Of a stretch of 64,000 bases of DNA, positions 33,125 to 44,250 are shown piece after piece. The DNA lies in NCBI GenBank assembly GCA_963971575.1, contig OZ020611.1:146346419-146410418 (forward strand), written 5' to 3'. The position numbers and the translations under genes are program-made. Within the stretch, counting starts at the first letter, position 1, and each line of letters opens with the position of its first letter. The notes under the pieces are model-generated. The model did not search any database. It was not told the DNA's origin and saw only the letters and a list, made by a program, of their open reading frames with translations. Source of the stretch: Liopterus haemorrhoidalis. Lineage: Eukaryota; Arthropoda; Insecta; Coleoptera; Dytiscidae.

Positions 33125-33810
33125 TAAGAAGCTTCTATAAATATTCTTGTTCTTTTCCGTATATCATTTTGTACGCTACAAACTATATTCACACAACTAA
33201 AACTAATTGATAGACACCAGTTACCGGATATCTCGTATGCATGCACTAACTTTTCGTGATACAATTGCGTCTCACCCGGCCTGACTTCCAAAATTTGCGT
33301 TTTGTGGCCGTGAGAGACAAATTTTTGAAAATTAAGGCTCAAAATAAAACAAAGTCTTTGTTTTTGTCAGCATACATAATAAAAATTGATGTGAAGTGTG
33401 AATTTTCACACATTTCATGGTTTTGCAGGTATTTAGTAAGTGAATGATGATTATTTGGGATGCCAAAACAAATTTTATGTCAAAATATTTTTTTATGAAT
33501 TTTAATTCGAATGCCTATTACCATTATTTAAGTTTCTAAAGATGTGCAGTATTTTATTTATGTATCAATGTTCATTAATATTTTGAAAATTGCGCCTATG
33601 GCTTCCATTGGTTGTTTTTAGTCATAACTCCTCCCCTTTGATTTCGTGTACATTCAAATATAGAATTAAATTATAATTTTAACAATTTCCACTGGTTATT
33701 AAATTTACGCTTTTAAAAATTAAATGCAACAATTGCCAAAATATAACTAGAATTTTGAAAAAATAACTTAAACAATATAAAAATGCAAAAAAAAATAAAA
33801 AATAACATTG

Positions 33811-33875
33811 TCTCCTCTTGTAGGATTCGAACTCATTTTCTTGGGCAGAATGCCAGTATCTTAGCCACTGCACCA
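33811..33875 (-). other. tRNA-like module in repeat copy 1
   Basis: On the minus strand, TGGCTAAGATACTGG (A-box-like) precedes GAGTTCGAATCC (B-box-like, 10 of 11 to GGTTCGANTCC) at a spacing normal for tRNAs. Stems are poorly paired, so it is not a working tRNA gene. Confidence 0.55.
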
Positions 33876-34229
33876 AAATACACGTTACTGTTTAGCGTGT
33901 TATATAACTATAAGTTTTCAACATTATTAGCAAAAAAACACAAAAAATGCTTTTTTTCCAAAAACATCATCTGATCAAAAATTCCTGTTGTACTATTCCG
34001 GTTCACACCAATGTACATTACTTAGAATTTTTTCAGATTTTTAGTTTAAACCATCTGGGCTACAGGGTGTGGGACAAAAAATTTTTTTTGCACAAATTTG
34101 GTAAAAATCGCTTCAAAATAATTTATTTTGCAAAAATAAAAATTTGATCGTTAATCCACGTACCAAGGGCTTTCATTTGATACCCTACTCAGAATTTAAA
34201 AAAAATATTTTTTTTTCGATGAGCACATA

Positions 34230-34637
34230 CAGTCTGTTCCAAACGGTTATGCGGAACTAAATGGGAATTTAGTTCTTTTAGGTTGTCACGAGAAGGGACC
34301 TTGCTTGGGTTATTTCATTTTTCACGTTGGGATGTCAAAATTTAAAATTCCAACAATGAAACCATGGAAACGAATGACATATGTCAAAATTAAATATTTT
34401 TTTTTAGATTATTTAATGACAAAAAAATAAATAAATGGGAAATTTGTATTAAGAATGACACAAAAAATCAAAATATAAAGAAAATGACATTTTAAAATGA
34501 TATTAACCTTAACCAAAAAATGTTTATTTTAAGTATGATTTACAAAGCTTAAACAAAACGGCCGAAAGGCACGATTTAAACGATGAAAATAACTAGATTG
34601 CAAAATCTAGTTCCGCTTAACCGTTTGGAACAGACTG
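34230..34637. mobile_element. 408-bp TA-site miniature element
   Basis: Left end CAGTCTGTTCCAAACGGTTA, right end complementary, with TA on both sides. The related repeat copies at 45815 and 61018 show the uninterrupted site around GATGAGCACATA, so both ends and the TA duplication are confirmed by paralogous empty sites. Pogo/Tc1-like. No gene. Confidence 0.92.
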
Positions 34638-34848
34638 TATTTGATTATATTTTTAGTGGGATATGTTTTTTAGATGTTTTAGTATTTTTCCTATATGCAG
34701 GTCAAAGAGTTGTATAAGCATGCCAAATTTCAACTCTCTAGGTTTAGCCGTTTGGCTACAATTTTTACCGAACAGACAGACAGACAGACAGACAGACGAC
34801 AAAATGACGGTATAAGGGTTTTTTGGTCATACCTACAAAACCCTAAAA

Positions 34849-35808
34849 ATTGATTTAAAATCCAGAATAAACCAAAAATAATGTTAGCCCCAGAAACTTT
34901 ATTTTTTTGTAATAGTGTGGCACTCAACGTGTTAACAGTCACCATATGTGCAATTTTGTGAAATATATAGTATAGATAAATAAATAGTATAGTTTTATTT
35001 TATCAGTCGTAGAAAAATATATTTTTAAATGACAAATTATTTAAATGTTTACTACATAAATTCAAATGGTTGAACCTGACTAAAACTCATGTAAAAATGC
35101 ATCCTGTAATTAAAGTGGTGTAATGAAATTTCACGTGGAACCTGCCTTCTCTGACCCCTATTATGACCCTCCCCCTCCCTCATGACCAGCCCCTGTTCAC
35201 TAGTTTCTTCCGTCATTCGGTACTAATCTTGGATTGGAAGCCAGAACTGAAGTTTTCGCTTGACAAAAACAAACAAAAACATTACTTACACTCCTTAAAA
35301 TAAATCGTTAAACTTGACTCTTCCTCCAATAGTTTTTGTTTCTTAATTGAAACAATCGAAACTACTCTTTGTTCATGGCATTCAACAAATGAAAAAGTAT
35401 AACTTATCTGTCTCAAACATATATAATCAATGAAGCATCCACAGAAACGATAGAATAAGAAAAAAGAAGTTTTTGTAATTCAATGCCACCAATTTAATGC
35501 ACCCTCTACAAGTTTAACGGACCGATAATAGATAGCGCGTCTATGTTGAGGGTTGGCTATTTTCAACGTTTGACTTCTAAATTAGACATACTCTGCACGT
35601 ATTATATATGTTTTTCTGTTATGTAACTTTCATTTAAAGATCCTTTTACTAAAACTTAATACGGTACTGAGAACGGAAATTGGATTTTTATTTTCATGTA
35701 AATTTCATGAATTGATTTAAAAAGTTCGTCAAATTAGAGAAATCTGGAAACTTAATCATATAGTGCAAAGGTCTGCTGTTAACTTCACATTACAATAGGC
35801 ATTTACGT
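34849..35808. other. no gene recognised
   Basis: Unique intronic sequence. A pyrimidine-rich patch near 35145-35190 (GACCCTCCCCCTCCCTCATG) is the least AT-rich part. No domain seen. Confidence 0.35.
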
Positions 35809-35812
35809 TTAA

Positions 35813-36574
35813 GGCGGCGCACAACCCTATAGTTCTCAATAGTTTCTTATACAAAACTAATAATCGGAAATAAAATTAATAACAATCTATATATCAAAAT
35901 TTGCAGCGAATTTTTATCTATCTAATAGGATATTTTTAATTGTAGAAAAAACTGTTATGTAATTGTAAATAAGCAAATTACATTATAGACGCCATCTTGT
36001 AAACCAATCAACACATATTTGCGTACGATGCGGCAAATTGTAGCTAAAGCTTAATTCTACAAATATGTTTGGAGCTATTTTGCTCTATTGTGAAAACTAC
36101 TTATAGATATTGTACTTGGTAGTCTATTTTTGCCGCCATCTTGAATCTGGCGCGATTTTCAAAATAGGTGTTACGGATAAAAATGATTTATTTTTCGTAA
36201 AGAATACGTGTACCAAGTTGCATTCCATTATCCTCAAGTATAATATTTTTCGATGAAGGCTCGAAACTATAAGTAATCAAGTCGAAAAAAATGTTGACGT
36301 ATTATTTTAACATTTCTACACAAAACTATATAAATATACAAGTTATTCGAAACCTACAAATAGATTTAAAAAATTAAAGAACAATATCGCTGATGTCTAT
36401 TTTTTAAGTTATTGGGCGATAATATTTTTACAATAACTATTTCTACAATTAAAAATATCCTATTAGATAGATAAAAATTCGGTGCAAATTTTGATGTATA
36501 GCTTAATACTAATTTTACTTCAGATTGTTAGTTTTGTATAAGAAACTAGTAACCTCTGGGGGTTATACCCAGCC
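35813..36574. mobile_element. 762-bp element with about 135-bp inverted ends and TTAA site
   Basis: TTAA on both sides (35809-35812 and 36575-36578). Ends GGCGGCGCACAACCC and the complement of GGCTGGGTATAACCC; inside, GTTTCTTATACAAAACTAA and ATTTTTATCTATCTAATAGG are matched in inverted orientation at the right end. TTAA fits piggyBac targeting, but piggyBac ends start CCY, so the class stays open. A truncated copy is at 1628-2339. Confidence 0.85.
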
Positions 36575-36726
36575 TTAATCAATGCAAAGGATTGCTCAGA
36601 TTTATCTGGTGATGAAACTTTCAAATTTCTTTCGTGTTTTCCTTTATAATATGAATTTATTACCGATAGTAGAATCGGCTAAAAGTTTGTTGACGAAGCT
36701 AAAATTATATTTTGTATAGTCCAAAC

Positions 36727-37038
36727 CAGTGTTTCTCAACAGGTGGTCCGCGGACCACCAGTGGTCCCCAGAAAAATTTTAGTGGTCCGCGAAAGTTTTT
36801 ATTTGTGTTTTTTGTAGTTTTTTTAAAAGTTACGCATATTTTTTATGTAAATAATTTATATTTTGTTTATTTTCTGTAAACTTTCTGTGATTTTCTACAA
36901 ATAAAACAAATGTATTTAGTAGCACATTAAATATATTTGTTTTCTTGCAAAAAATGAACCAACATTTATTATTAGTGGTCCGCGTTAGAAAATTATATAT
37001 TATACTGGTCCGCGGTGCGTTTTTGGTTGAGAAAATTG
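36727..37038. mobile_element. hAT miniature element
   Basis: Left CAGTGTTTCTCAACAGGTGG, then TCCGCGGACCACCAGTGGTC. Right end is eroded (TTTTTGGTTGAGAAAATTG). The right 110 bases are the inverse of the left part of the element at 241-527. No clear 8-bp duplication. Confidence 0.7.
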
Positions 37039-37142
37039 TATTTCCCAACAACACCACAGTTTTCACTCAAAATATGTACATTCTCCTTCACAACAACACT
37101 CGGTCACACATTGTATACATCACCAAATAAGAATTGAAGTAG

Positions 37143-37640
37143 TTGCAGTACGAAATTCTTCCTTATCCAACTTATTCACCGATCTGTCGTTTACTACTTA
37201 CTACTTCCTCGAATTCCAGAAATACAATAAAACTTGGACGATGCAAATACCTCAAAATTCAGAGTAATGGATTCAAAAAGAAGGTAATAGCTAAATTTAG
37301 GTGCGGAAATGAGAAAAGAGAAAATGAGTACAGGAAAACAGATGAACAAAGAATGTGCAAGATGTGTGGAGAGGAAAGTGATACATTGGAGCATATAATG
37401 AAGAATTGTGGAGAAATGAAATTTAAAGAAGGAACAGGAGAAGGCGCGTTGAGTGAATCAGGGCAAGGATAGAAATGGATGAGGGACGTCTTAGAGAGAA
37501 GAAAAGATTGGTCACGAAGATTCAACAACAATTAGAATACGTATTTGAAAATAAATTAAATTAAACTGTATGTAAATAATATGTGGATTTTAACCGAAAG
37601 GTATAAATAAAAGAACTGTTTATCTATCTATCTACTTTTT
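37143..37640 (+). pseudogene. LINE 3' end
   Basis: VIAKFRCGNEKRENEYRK, then MCKMCGEESDTLEHIMKNCG, the C-terminal CX2C...HX4C knuckle, then a Gly/Glu-rich tail and a stop at 37470. It ends with the small hairpin ACCGAAAGGT, AATAAA and a (CTAT)n tail at 37620. Same family as 16670-17510; 5'-truncated. Confidence 0.75.
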
Positions 37641-38016
37641 CGAATTCCTAAATAACTTTTTAAAGGAGAAAAACTTCAATAATCAAATATCGGTCCAAAA
37701 CACCTTTAAGGAGTTTCTGGACTCTAGGACTTTGGACTATTTTTGAAAAACAAATTAATAACCTCGTGTCTCGTTGGCAAAGGCGTTAAGAATCAGATAG
37801 TGCTTGCTTTAATTAATAAAGTGTTTTGGTCCTGAGTTTTAATTGTTCAAAGATATGTCAAAAATCGGTCATTTCAGGAGCTACAACCTATAATAGAACA
37901 CTAAAAGGCGCCGTTCAAATTTCTCGAACCAGGCAGCAAGTAAGCTTACCACCGTCCTGAGTATAAATGTCATTGCTAACTGGAAGTGATCGATTTCCCG
38001 CATGTCAGGTATTTAT

Positions 38017-39581
38017 TAGTGGTATGCCGGAACTCCGTATCCGTATCCGTGGATGATCAAAAAAAATAAAAATCCGTATCCGGGTACGTATCCGTTTTCC
38101 AAGGCGGATCTTAAACAGATCTCAGATAGATACATTTGAATTAGTTAGAATATAAGCTTGCGCATAAAAATGCTCAAGCAGGAGTAAATTTTACTCTGAC
38201 GTTTAAATTCATATTTAGTGGAGCATCACATTACTTACCAGTTGTTTTAGTACAGTCTAGCATATATTAAATATTGGAGTAAAATTAATCAAAGACAATG
38301 AGAGAGTTATTCTGAACTCAGCTAAATTGTGTGTCTGGGTTTGAACATGTAGAAATATTGTTTCGGTACTTATAAACAGGCGTTTAATTAGCTATGCTGT
38401 TATCAGCGCTTATTGACACCGTTTAGTGCACACGTAGAAACATTATTACCAGTGCCTGTTTACCAAAATTTCTTTGTCAAAAAATGGCTTGGTTTATAAC
38501 AAATGTTCCTGTAGTTGCTTGGGGGAGTTATATTTATCTACTAAAACATGCCACTTATGTAGGCTATACGTTGGAAAGCAAATTCATAACAAAGTAATAA
38601 AATGTATTCTGCCAATAAGTAATTGTAAATGTCGATAATTCGCAACATCAAAGAAATTTTATCAATAACTATCAAAAAATCAACAAAATATCAGAAAACT
38701 GATTGTCAGCTTCTTGTAAGCTAATAAATAATGTTTCTAAGATTCATGTTACTCATCGGCGTATGTTTCAAGCGCCAACAGGCATTCTACGTGCCCGGGT
38801 ATAATTGAAAGTAAAGCAATATTTATTCTCGCTGGTCGGCGCAAGTTACCAAGCGTTTATAGGCGCCGGTAACAATCTTTCTCCACGACCACCACTCCAT
38901 AGAATTTAACAATTCTAAAACCAATTTTGACTACAGAAAGTTAATATTCTAACACAAGAGTTGGAATGTTATTCTAAAGCACTTATCTTCTTATGCATTT
39001 TGCGTGTATTTCATTCCATCACTTGTTATGGAATAACTATTCCATGCTTGTTGTCTTTTGTTTTTGTAGGGTTTCATTAAGATATATGCAACGTTTACAT
39101 TAAATAAATGCAACATAACTTCCTAACCTAAAATAATGGCCGATGTGCGTCAAATTAAATTAAAATTAAACAACTAATAAATAAAAAAAAAAAAATAGTT
39201 TAATTAATTGATTAATTTGTTATGTAATATAAATTATTTGTTAAGATAAAATGTTTGTTAAAATAATTATTTGTTAATTTATTTTTCTTTTTGGTGGTCG
39301 TGGAGGGTCTGTGACTCGGTTGGAATGAGAAAATTCGTTGCTCGTGGTTAATGTTCCACTCGCATCGAATTTTCTCATTCCAACCTTGTTACAGAATATA
39401 CTATTCTACATATTCGTACCCTCAGTTTGCATGCTTTAGTATGTAGGAACAGCACGACACGACTATCGCTTCAAAGTTCGGTTTTCTATTGTAATGAAAG
39501 ATCCGTATCCGCGCATCAGAACGCACATTATCCGTATCCGTATTCGCGGATCTGACTTTTATGTGATCCGGCACATGACCA
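38017..39581. mobile_element. hAT-like element with TCCGTA hexamer arrays
   Basis: Ends TAGTGGTATGCCGGA and the complement of TGGTCATGTGCCGGA. Flanking GTATTTAT and GTATTTAC match at 7 of 8. ATCCGTATCCGTATCCG-type hexamers lie close to both ends. The interior is AT-rich and has no transposase frame. A hairpin is at 39319-39383. Confidence 0.7.
39319..39383. repeat. hairpin inside hAT-like element
   Basis: TTGGAATGAGAAAATTCG and its exact complement flank a loop of about 29 bases. TTGGAATG also occurs near 38963, so a small nested inverted-repeat element is possible. Confidence 0.7.
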
Positions 39582-39664
39582 GTATTTACCTCATACATGG
39601 GGTATTAGAGTTACCTGATTTTCAGACAATTTTACGTTGCAAGATCAAATGTTATTACTATAAC

Positions 39665-40262
39665 AAAAATCAGCTGTGGCCACCACAGGACCGACTGCCA
39701 TCATAAAGTACTTGTATAAAATACATTCTAGCAGCAGAGTAGAAATAACTTGGCCTAATATTTTCTAACAGATGGACATTGTGATTCTACAGATATTATT
39801 TATCATAACCATGGAAACGTTACATATAAGTATGAAAACGTAGATACTTCAAAAAAAAATCGTTTTATCGAAAAATGTCTCAAATAAAAGTTGTTAGTTA
39901 TTGCTTTTATAACAATTTTTGTTAAATACATTTTTTCGAAATATTTTTCTGTTGTTAAATATTCGCAAAAATCTTAAAATCGACACGAGTAAACTCCCAT
40001 TTTTAGTCAACCGATTTTTACCAAAAGTTGATCAACTTGTGCCATTGATGTCAAAAGCTTAAATATGAAGTTTAATAAAAATCCTTTTAGCCGAATTCGC
40101 TCTGAACGTGTACACAGACAGACGGACGGACAGCCAGACGGACAGATAGACAGACGGACAGACGAACAGACAGACAGACAGACCGACAGACATCATGCTG
40201 AAAATAGTCAAAACGTTATGTAGGGACCTCGATTCGTGGAGATCCATCGAAATCTCGAAATG
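39665..40262 (+). mobile_element. microsatellite-bearing repeat, family 2, copy 2
   Basis: Colinear with 11104-11950 in the opposite orientation. From left: TGTGGCCACCACAGGACCG, AACCATGGAAACGTTACAT, CACGAGTAAACTCCCATTT, AAGTTGATCAACTT. Then comes a short mixed CAGA/CGGA tract at 40115-40190 and AGTCAAAACGTTATGTAGG. The tract is about 75 bp here against 358 bp in the other copy. No protein. Confidence 0.65.
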
Positions 40263-40296
40263 TCAAAATCGGTATGATCACAATACCTCCCTTATA

Positions 40297-41604
40297 CAAG
40301 GTGTCTCAAAAGAAATTTTATATTTATTTAGCTTACTGCGTGAACGCAACGTATCCAAGGGGCGCGGGGGTTATGTCAATCGGTAGCCTGGCTCTTGGGA
40401 ATACAGTCGCTATGGAGCGTTTCTCGGGAGCAGACCGCGCGTTATGCGTGCGAGAGTTTTACAAAAACGGTGATTCGGCGACTGTAGCGCGTAGAAAATT
40501 CTGCAGTATTCGAGGTTTTCGACACTTAAATGATGCGCCAAGCATTCCTCTGATTCGACATTGGGTTAAAAAGTTTGAAGAGGATGGTACAACGCTGGAT
40601 AAATCAAAATCCGGGCGACCTAGGTCATCAAGAACGGTAGAAAACGTGGAGAATGTTAATCAGTCTGTTCGTGACGACCCGAACCTTTCAATTCGGAAGC
40701 GCGCAAGTGCTTTAAATGTGCATAGATCATCGTTACATCGCATTATGCACAAAGACCTAAAGCTGCACCCCTACAAAATTCAATTGGTGCAAGAATTAAA
40801 GCCCCAAGATGCCAGTCAGAGGCTTAATTTCGTAAATCAGGTGATTGAGCGATTTTCAACGTTTACCAACATTTTGTTTTCGGATGAAGCTCATTTTCAT
40901 CTTAATGGCCACGTAAATAAGCAGAACTGCCGCTACTGGAGTGCAACGAATCCGAAACGCAAACATCAGAAACCCCTACATTCGCCTAAAGTGACCGTAT
41001 GGGCTGCGATGTCGGCGCGAGGAATTATCGGCCCTTACTATTTTGAAGACGAAAGGGGGCGTGCAGTTACAGTGAATTCAGAGCGTTATGTGGAGATGTT
41101 AGACAACTTCTTGGTACCTGAACTGCAAAACTTTCCTGGCTATAACCAAAGAACATGGTTCCAACAGGACGGAGCAACGTCACACACGTGCAATATGTCT
41201 CTGCCACGTGTTCGTGCAATTTTCTCAGGCAAATTGATCTCCCGGAGAGGTGACATAAATTGGCCTCCACGCAGTCCAGATTAACCCCTGTGGACTTTTT
41301 CCTATGGGGTTATCTTAAATCTAAAGTTTACGCCAATAAACCGACTTCACTGGCGCATTTGAAAGAAAATATACGTCACGAAATGGCAGCCATCCCTGGT
41401 CCACCTGCCGAGACGTCATAAGTAATTTTACTATTCGATTAAATGAGTGCCGAGAACGCGAGGGTCTACATTTAGACGATATTATTTTTAAGAAATAAAT
41501 CCCTAAAAAGTGTATTTTAATAATTAATAAACATTTTTTCTATATACGGCTTACTTTTTTTTTAATCGATCCACTAAATATAAAATTTCTTTTGAGACAC
41601 CTTG
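40297..41604 (+). mobile_element. DD41D (rosa-type) mariner, nearly complete
   Basis: Ends CAAGGTGTCTCAAAAGAAAT and the exact complement for about 30 bp, with TA on both sides (40295-40296 and 41605-41606). 1,308 bp. The best preserved transposon in the window, so probably among the youngest. It lies in the large Wnt11 intron. Confidence 0.93.
40412..41498 (+). pseudogene. DD41D mariner transposase, two frameshifts
   Basis: Cut-and-paste transposase of the IS630/Tc1/mariner group. I chose ATG 40412 (MERFSGADRALCVREFYKNG) because upstream in-frame codons lie in the inverted end. Helix-turn-helix: DSATVARRKFCSIRG; second: NLSIRKRASALNVHRSSLHR. NILFSDEAHFHLNG has Asp 1; TWFQQDGATSHT has Asp 2. 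The third block, PPRSPDLTPVDFFLWGY, is read only after restoring one lost base near 41281, which otherwise makes TAA. The Asp of PVDFFLW then lies 41 residues after Asp 2, hence DD41D. A second frameshift near 41405 precedes RLNECRERE, HLDDIIFKK and the stop. The first 290 codons are open. Confidence 0.9.
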
Positions 41605-42318
41605 TATATGTTGGCGGTCGGTAAAAAGTCTGGTCGTCCAAAAAAAGGTTCAAGCAAACTTTTAAAGTGAAGTCATTTATAACTCAGTATTTCAAAAAAA
41701 ATAAAATAAAATTCCTATGCCGTATTTTGTCTAGGGTTGTAAAGTTATGCTGAACAAAATATGTTAACTTTCACTGAAAAAACTTTTAGGTCAAAATATT
41801 TCGTATCTATTAATATATAAACATTTGCAACATAACAGCTATGTCCAAGTGAACAAGTCTGTTCAGAATTACCCTATTAGCTACAATCTAAATAAAGCAC
41901 TGTTATTGTAAAAAATCTCACCAAAATCAAGAGCTTGACGATCTTTCGTTTAAATTAATTTTGCCAACTAAATTACATTTAATATTATAATGGCGATATA
42001 TGCAAAATCAAGTGAATAAATAAAGTTATATTTCAAACATTGTATGCACTATAAACGGCATTGCATAATGCATACAATACGTTCATTGTTTCGAAACTTA
42101 TGGGTGTGTACAATAAGCATTAAGCGATAAATAATAAAAAATTGGTTAATATCTATTTATTATTCAGAATCTCGTTTAAACAGCATTATTTTTATTCTAT
42201 TAAATAGTAAGTAAGGGTACGAATACGTAGAAATATTGTTGGAGGTGCCTATTGGCGCTGGTTTGGTACCTTTATTTTCAAATGTAACCGGACACAAGGT
42301 AACTTAACCTTACTTTAG
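41605..42318. other. no gene; 10-bp palindrome
   Basis: AT-rich sequence. ATTGTATGCA and its complement form a 10-bp stem at 42039-42078. GGCGGTCGG near 41610 recalls family 2 repeats. No frame over 60 codons. Confidence 0.35.
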
Positions 42319-44250
42319 CTAACCATATTTAACCGTAACAAAATCATAAATAATATTGGATAGCAATCTGCACTGGCTCCGGGAATCTGTCTCGGTATGG
42401 TCATATCCTTTCTTTGAATATGACCATACCATCAATAGACGTTCTTGTGACCTTCTCTTTCTTCCCATTCGCATTCCGGCTTCCCTCTCCGATCTCCTTC
42501 CTTCTTTCTTCCAGTTCTCTCGCCCATCTTTTTCCCTTGCTTTCCTCACTCATCAGTTCCTTTATCTCTTCCTCCCAGACTACCATCTCCTTGAAACTCT
42601 TAGCAAAATCCTTCAAGTTTTCTCTCCTTCCTTGCACATTTTGAGACTTTTCCTCTGACTTTGCCCAATATCTATTGTCCTTCTCTTCGTTTCCGCATCT
42701 TAGCCTCTTGGCTCCTGATCTTCCTCTTTTCCCCTTCAAGTATCTCGGTAATCCGATCACTGTTATCTCTTTATATCTTTTCACTCTCCGCGATATGTCT
42801 ATTCTGTCTGTTCTTTCCTGTTCCTATGCATCCTTATCCCTCCTTCTCAATTTTTTTACTATATTAGTTTCTCCGTTTCTCTTCCTCTCTGCTTCTCTTA
42901 TGTCTATTCCACACCACCAAAGGTGTTCTTTTCTTGTCTCGCCATGCCGACAATTTGCCTTTTTGTTCTTCCTTCATTCTTTCTTCCCAGCATTCCCTTA
43001 TTATTTTCCTATTATCTTCCCTTCTAACTTTCTTCTCATATTTCACTGCCCTCGCTCCGGCACCAACTCTCAGCTTTTCCCTCTTCATTTCCTCTCTCAC
43101 AATATATCCTGGTGTCGTTCTGTCTACCCCCCAATGCAGTGCCGGCTCCACACGGTAAACAAAGGATGCGTCGCAGCGGGGCGCCTTGCGCTAAGGGCGC
43201 CGAAATTACCTTTCGGAACACTTTTATAATTAAAAATCTGACGACACGCCAAAAATCTGATAATAGAATTATATTTTAAACAAGTCTACTCATATAGATA
43301 TATTATAATCACAAGTGAATAAAACTTTAATTTGCGCTAGTTTAGTTTTAACAGTTACGCCATAAACTACCATCTTAAAGTCATAAACCAAAGCAATGCC
43401 GGCTCCACAATGGATACAAAGGATGCGTCGTATCAGGGCGCCACGATCAAGAGGCGCTATCGCAACGAACGATTGAGCGGCGCCGTTTTTATACTGGCGA
43501 GCTAAACAAAAAGTCTTTGACAATTTTTTCTTCACAAAGAAATTTAATTTTTTTAAAAACGGAGCGTCATTTTATTTTCGGGGCTTCAGGTACCTATACG
43601 CATAAAACTAGTGCTTATTCGTATCGCTTGTGTGACGTATAAAACTTATAATTCAGTTGCATAAAATCAGTGAATTAGTTCAGATCAATTCCTGCTATAT
43701 ATCGATGGTGATTTGCTAATATGGTGTATCTCAAAATAGCGAATATTCCAATTTCCACTTTATTACTACTGATACCCCACAAGGGCAAATAATAAATGTT
43801 TTAAATAATTTTTTATGATCGCCTTATGTTTACAAGTTAATGGTGGTATTTTTGAACATTTAATTTAGATGATTTTTTTTTTGTTGTTATTTTTGTATTA
43901 AATAATTGTATTTTCAATAAAAAATGTTTAGGCTTTTCAATGAATATTTATATCTTTTATATACAAACAAAATTCTGGTTGACTTTCTTAAAAGATATTA
44001 AAAAAATTAAAATTAAACCATTAAAAAAAAAAACTTTTGGTCAACTTCTTTTTTTTTTAGAGAACAAGCGAATTTCTGGGCGACTTCTTTTTTTGTATAG
44101 AACAAACAAATTTCTGGTCAACTTTTTTTTTTTAAGGGCGCCAAATCAATCTTTGCATCGGGGCGCCATAACCCCTAGAGCCGGCACTGCCTCCAATGTC
44201 CATCTAATATAGCCCTTGTTAAAATATTGTAAAATTATCAAATGCCAAAT
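42319..44250 (-). pseudogene. LINE ORF2 C-terminal region, split by a hAT element
   Basis: Minus strand. RAILDGHW (44215 down), interrupted at 44189-43137, resumes as GVDRTTPGYIVREEMKREKL, RVGAGARAVKYEKKVRRED, IRECWEERMKEEQK. Then, after breaks, KRLRCGNEEKDNRYWAKSEE, with the knuckle Cys residues partly lost (SQNVQGRREN), FKEMVVWEEEIKELM. Purine-rich coding strand, hence the long pyrimidine-rich + strand. A 13-bp stem hairpin GGTATGGTCATAT lies at 42394-42430. Same family as 16670-17510. Confidence 0.75.
43137..44189. mobile_element. hAT-type element with duplicated left end
   Basis: Inverted ends CAGTGCCGGCTC on both sides. Flanks on the minus strand are CATTGGAGG and CATTGGGGG, which together restore the LINE reading frame. 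Near 43396 a second left end, ATGCCGGCTCCACAATGG followed by AAAGGATGCGTCGTATC, repeats the sequence at 43140. Towards the right, CAAACAAATTTCTGGTCAAC-type units of about 51 bp form a short array (43960-44140). No transposase. Confidence 0.8.

Larger units (their letters stand above)
33390..34848 (+). mobile_element. GACA-tract repeat family 1, copy 1
   Basis: Begins with a small palindrome (TGTGAAGTGTGAATTTTCAC), then GGTTTTGCAGGTAT, and ends with a hairpin AGGGTTTT...AAAACCCT. GGTTTTGCAGGTAT and ATACCTACAAAACC form a subterminal inverted pair. A short (CAGA)n tract is at 34780-34797, preceded by TAGCCGTTTGGCTACAATTT. A 408-bp element is inserted at 34230. No protein. The arrangement (terminal hairpins, subterminal inverted repeats, GTCY-type tract near the 3' end, no obvious target duplication) resembles nonautonomous Helentrons (DINE-1/mini-me-like); this is an inference. 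Confidence 0.7.

Noticed and set aside
33811..33875. Functional tRNA genes at the three tRNA-like modules
   Set aside because: A-box and B-box-like words are present, but the stems do not pair well and acceptor stems are missing.
42356..43229. Long + strand frames (up to 184 codons) rich in Leu, Phe and Ser
   Set aside because: They are the antisense of a purine-rich LINE ORF2 on the minus strand; no domain on the + strand.
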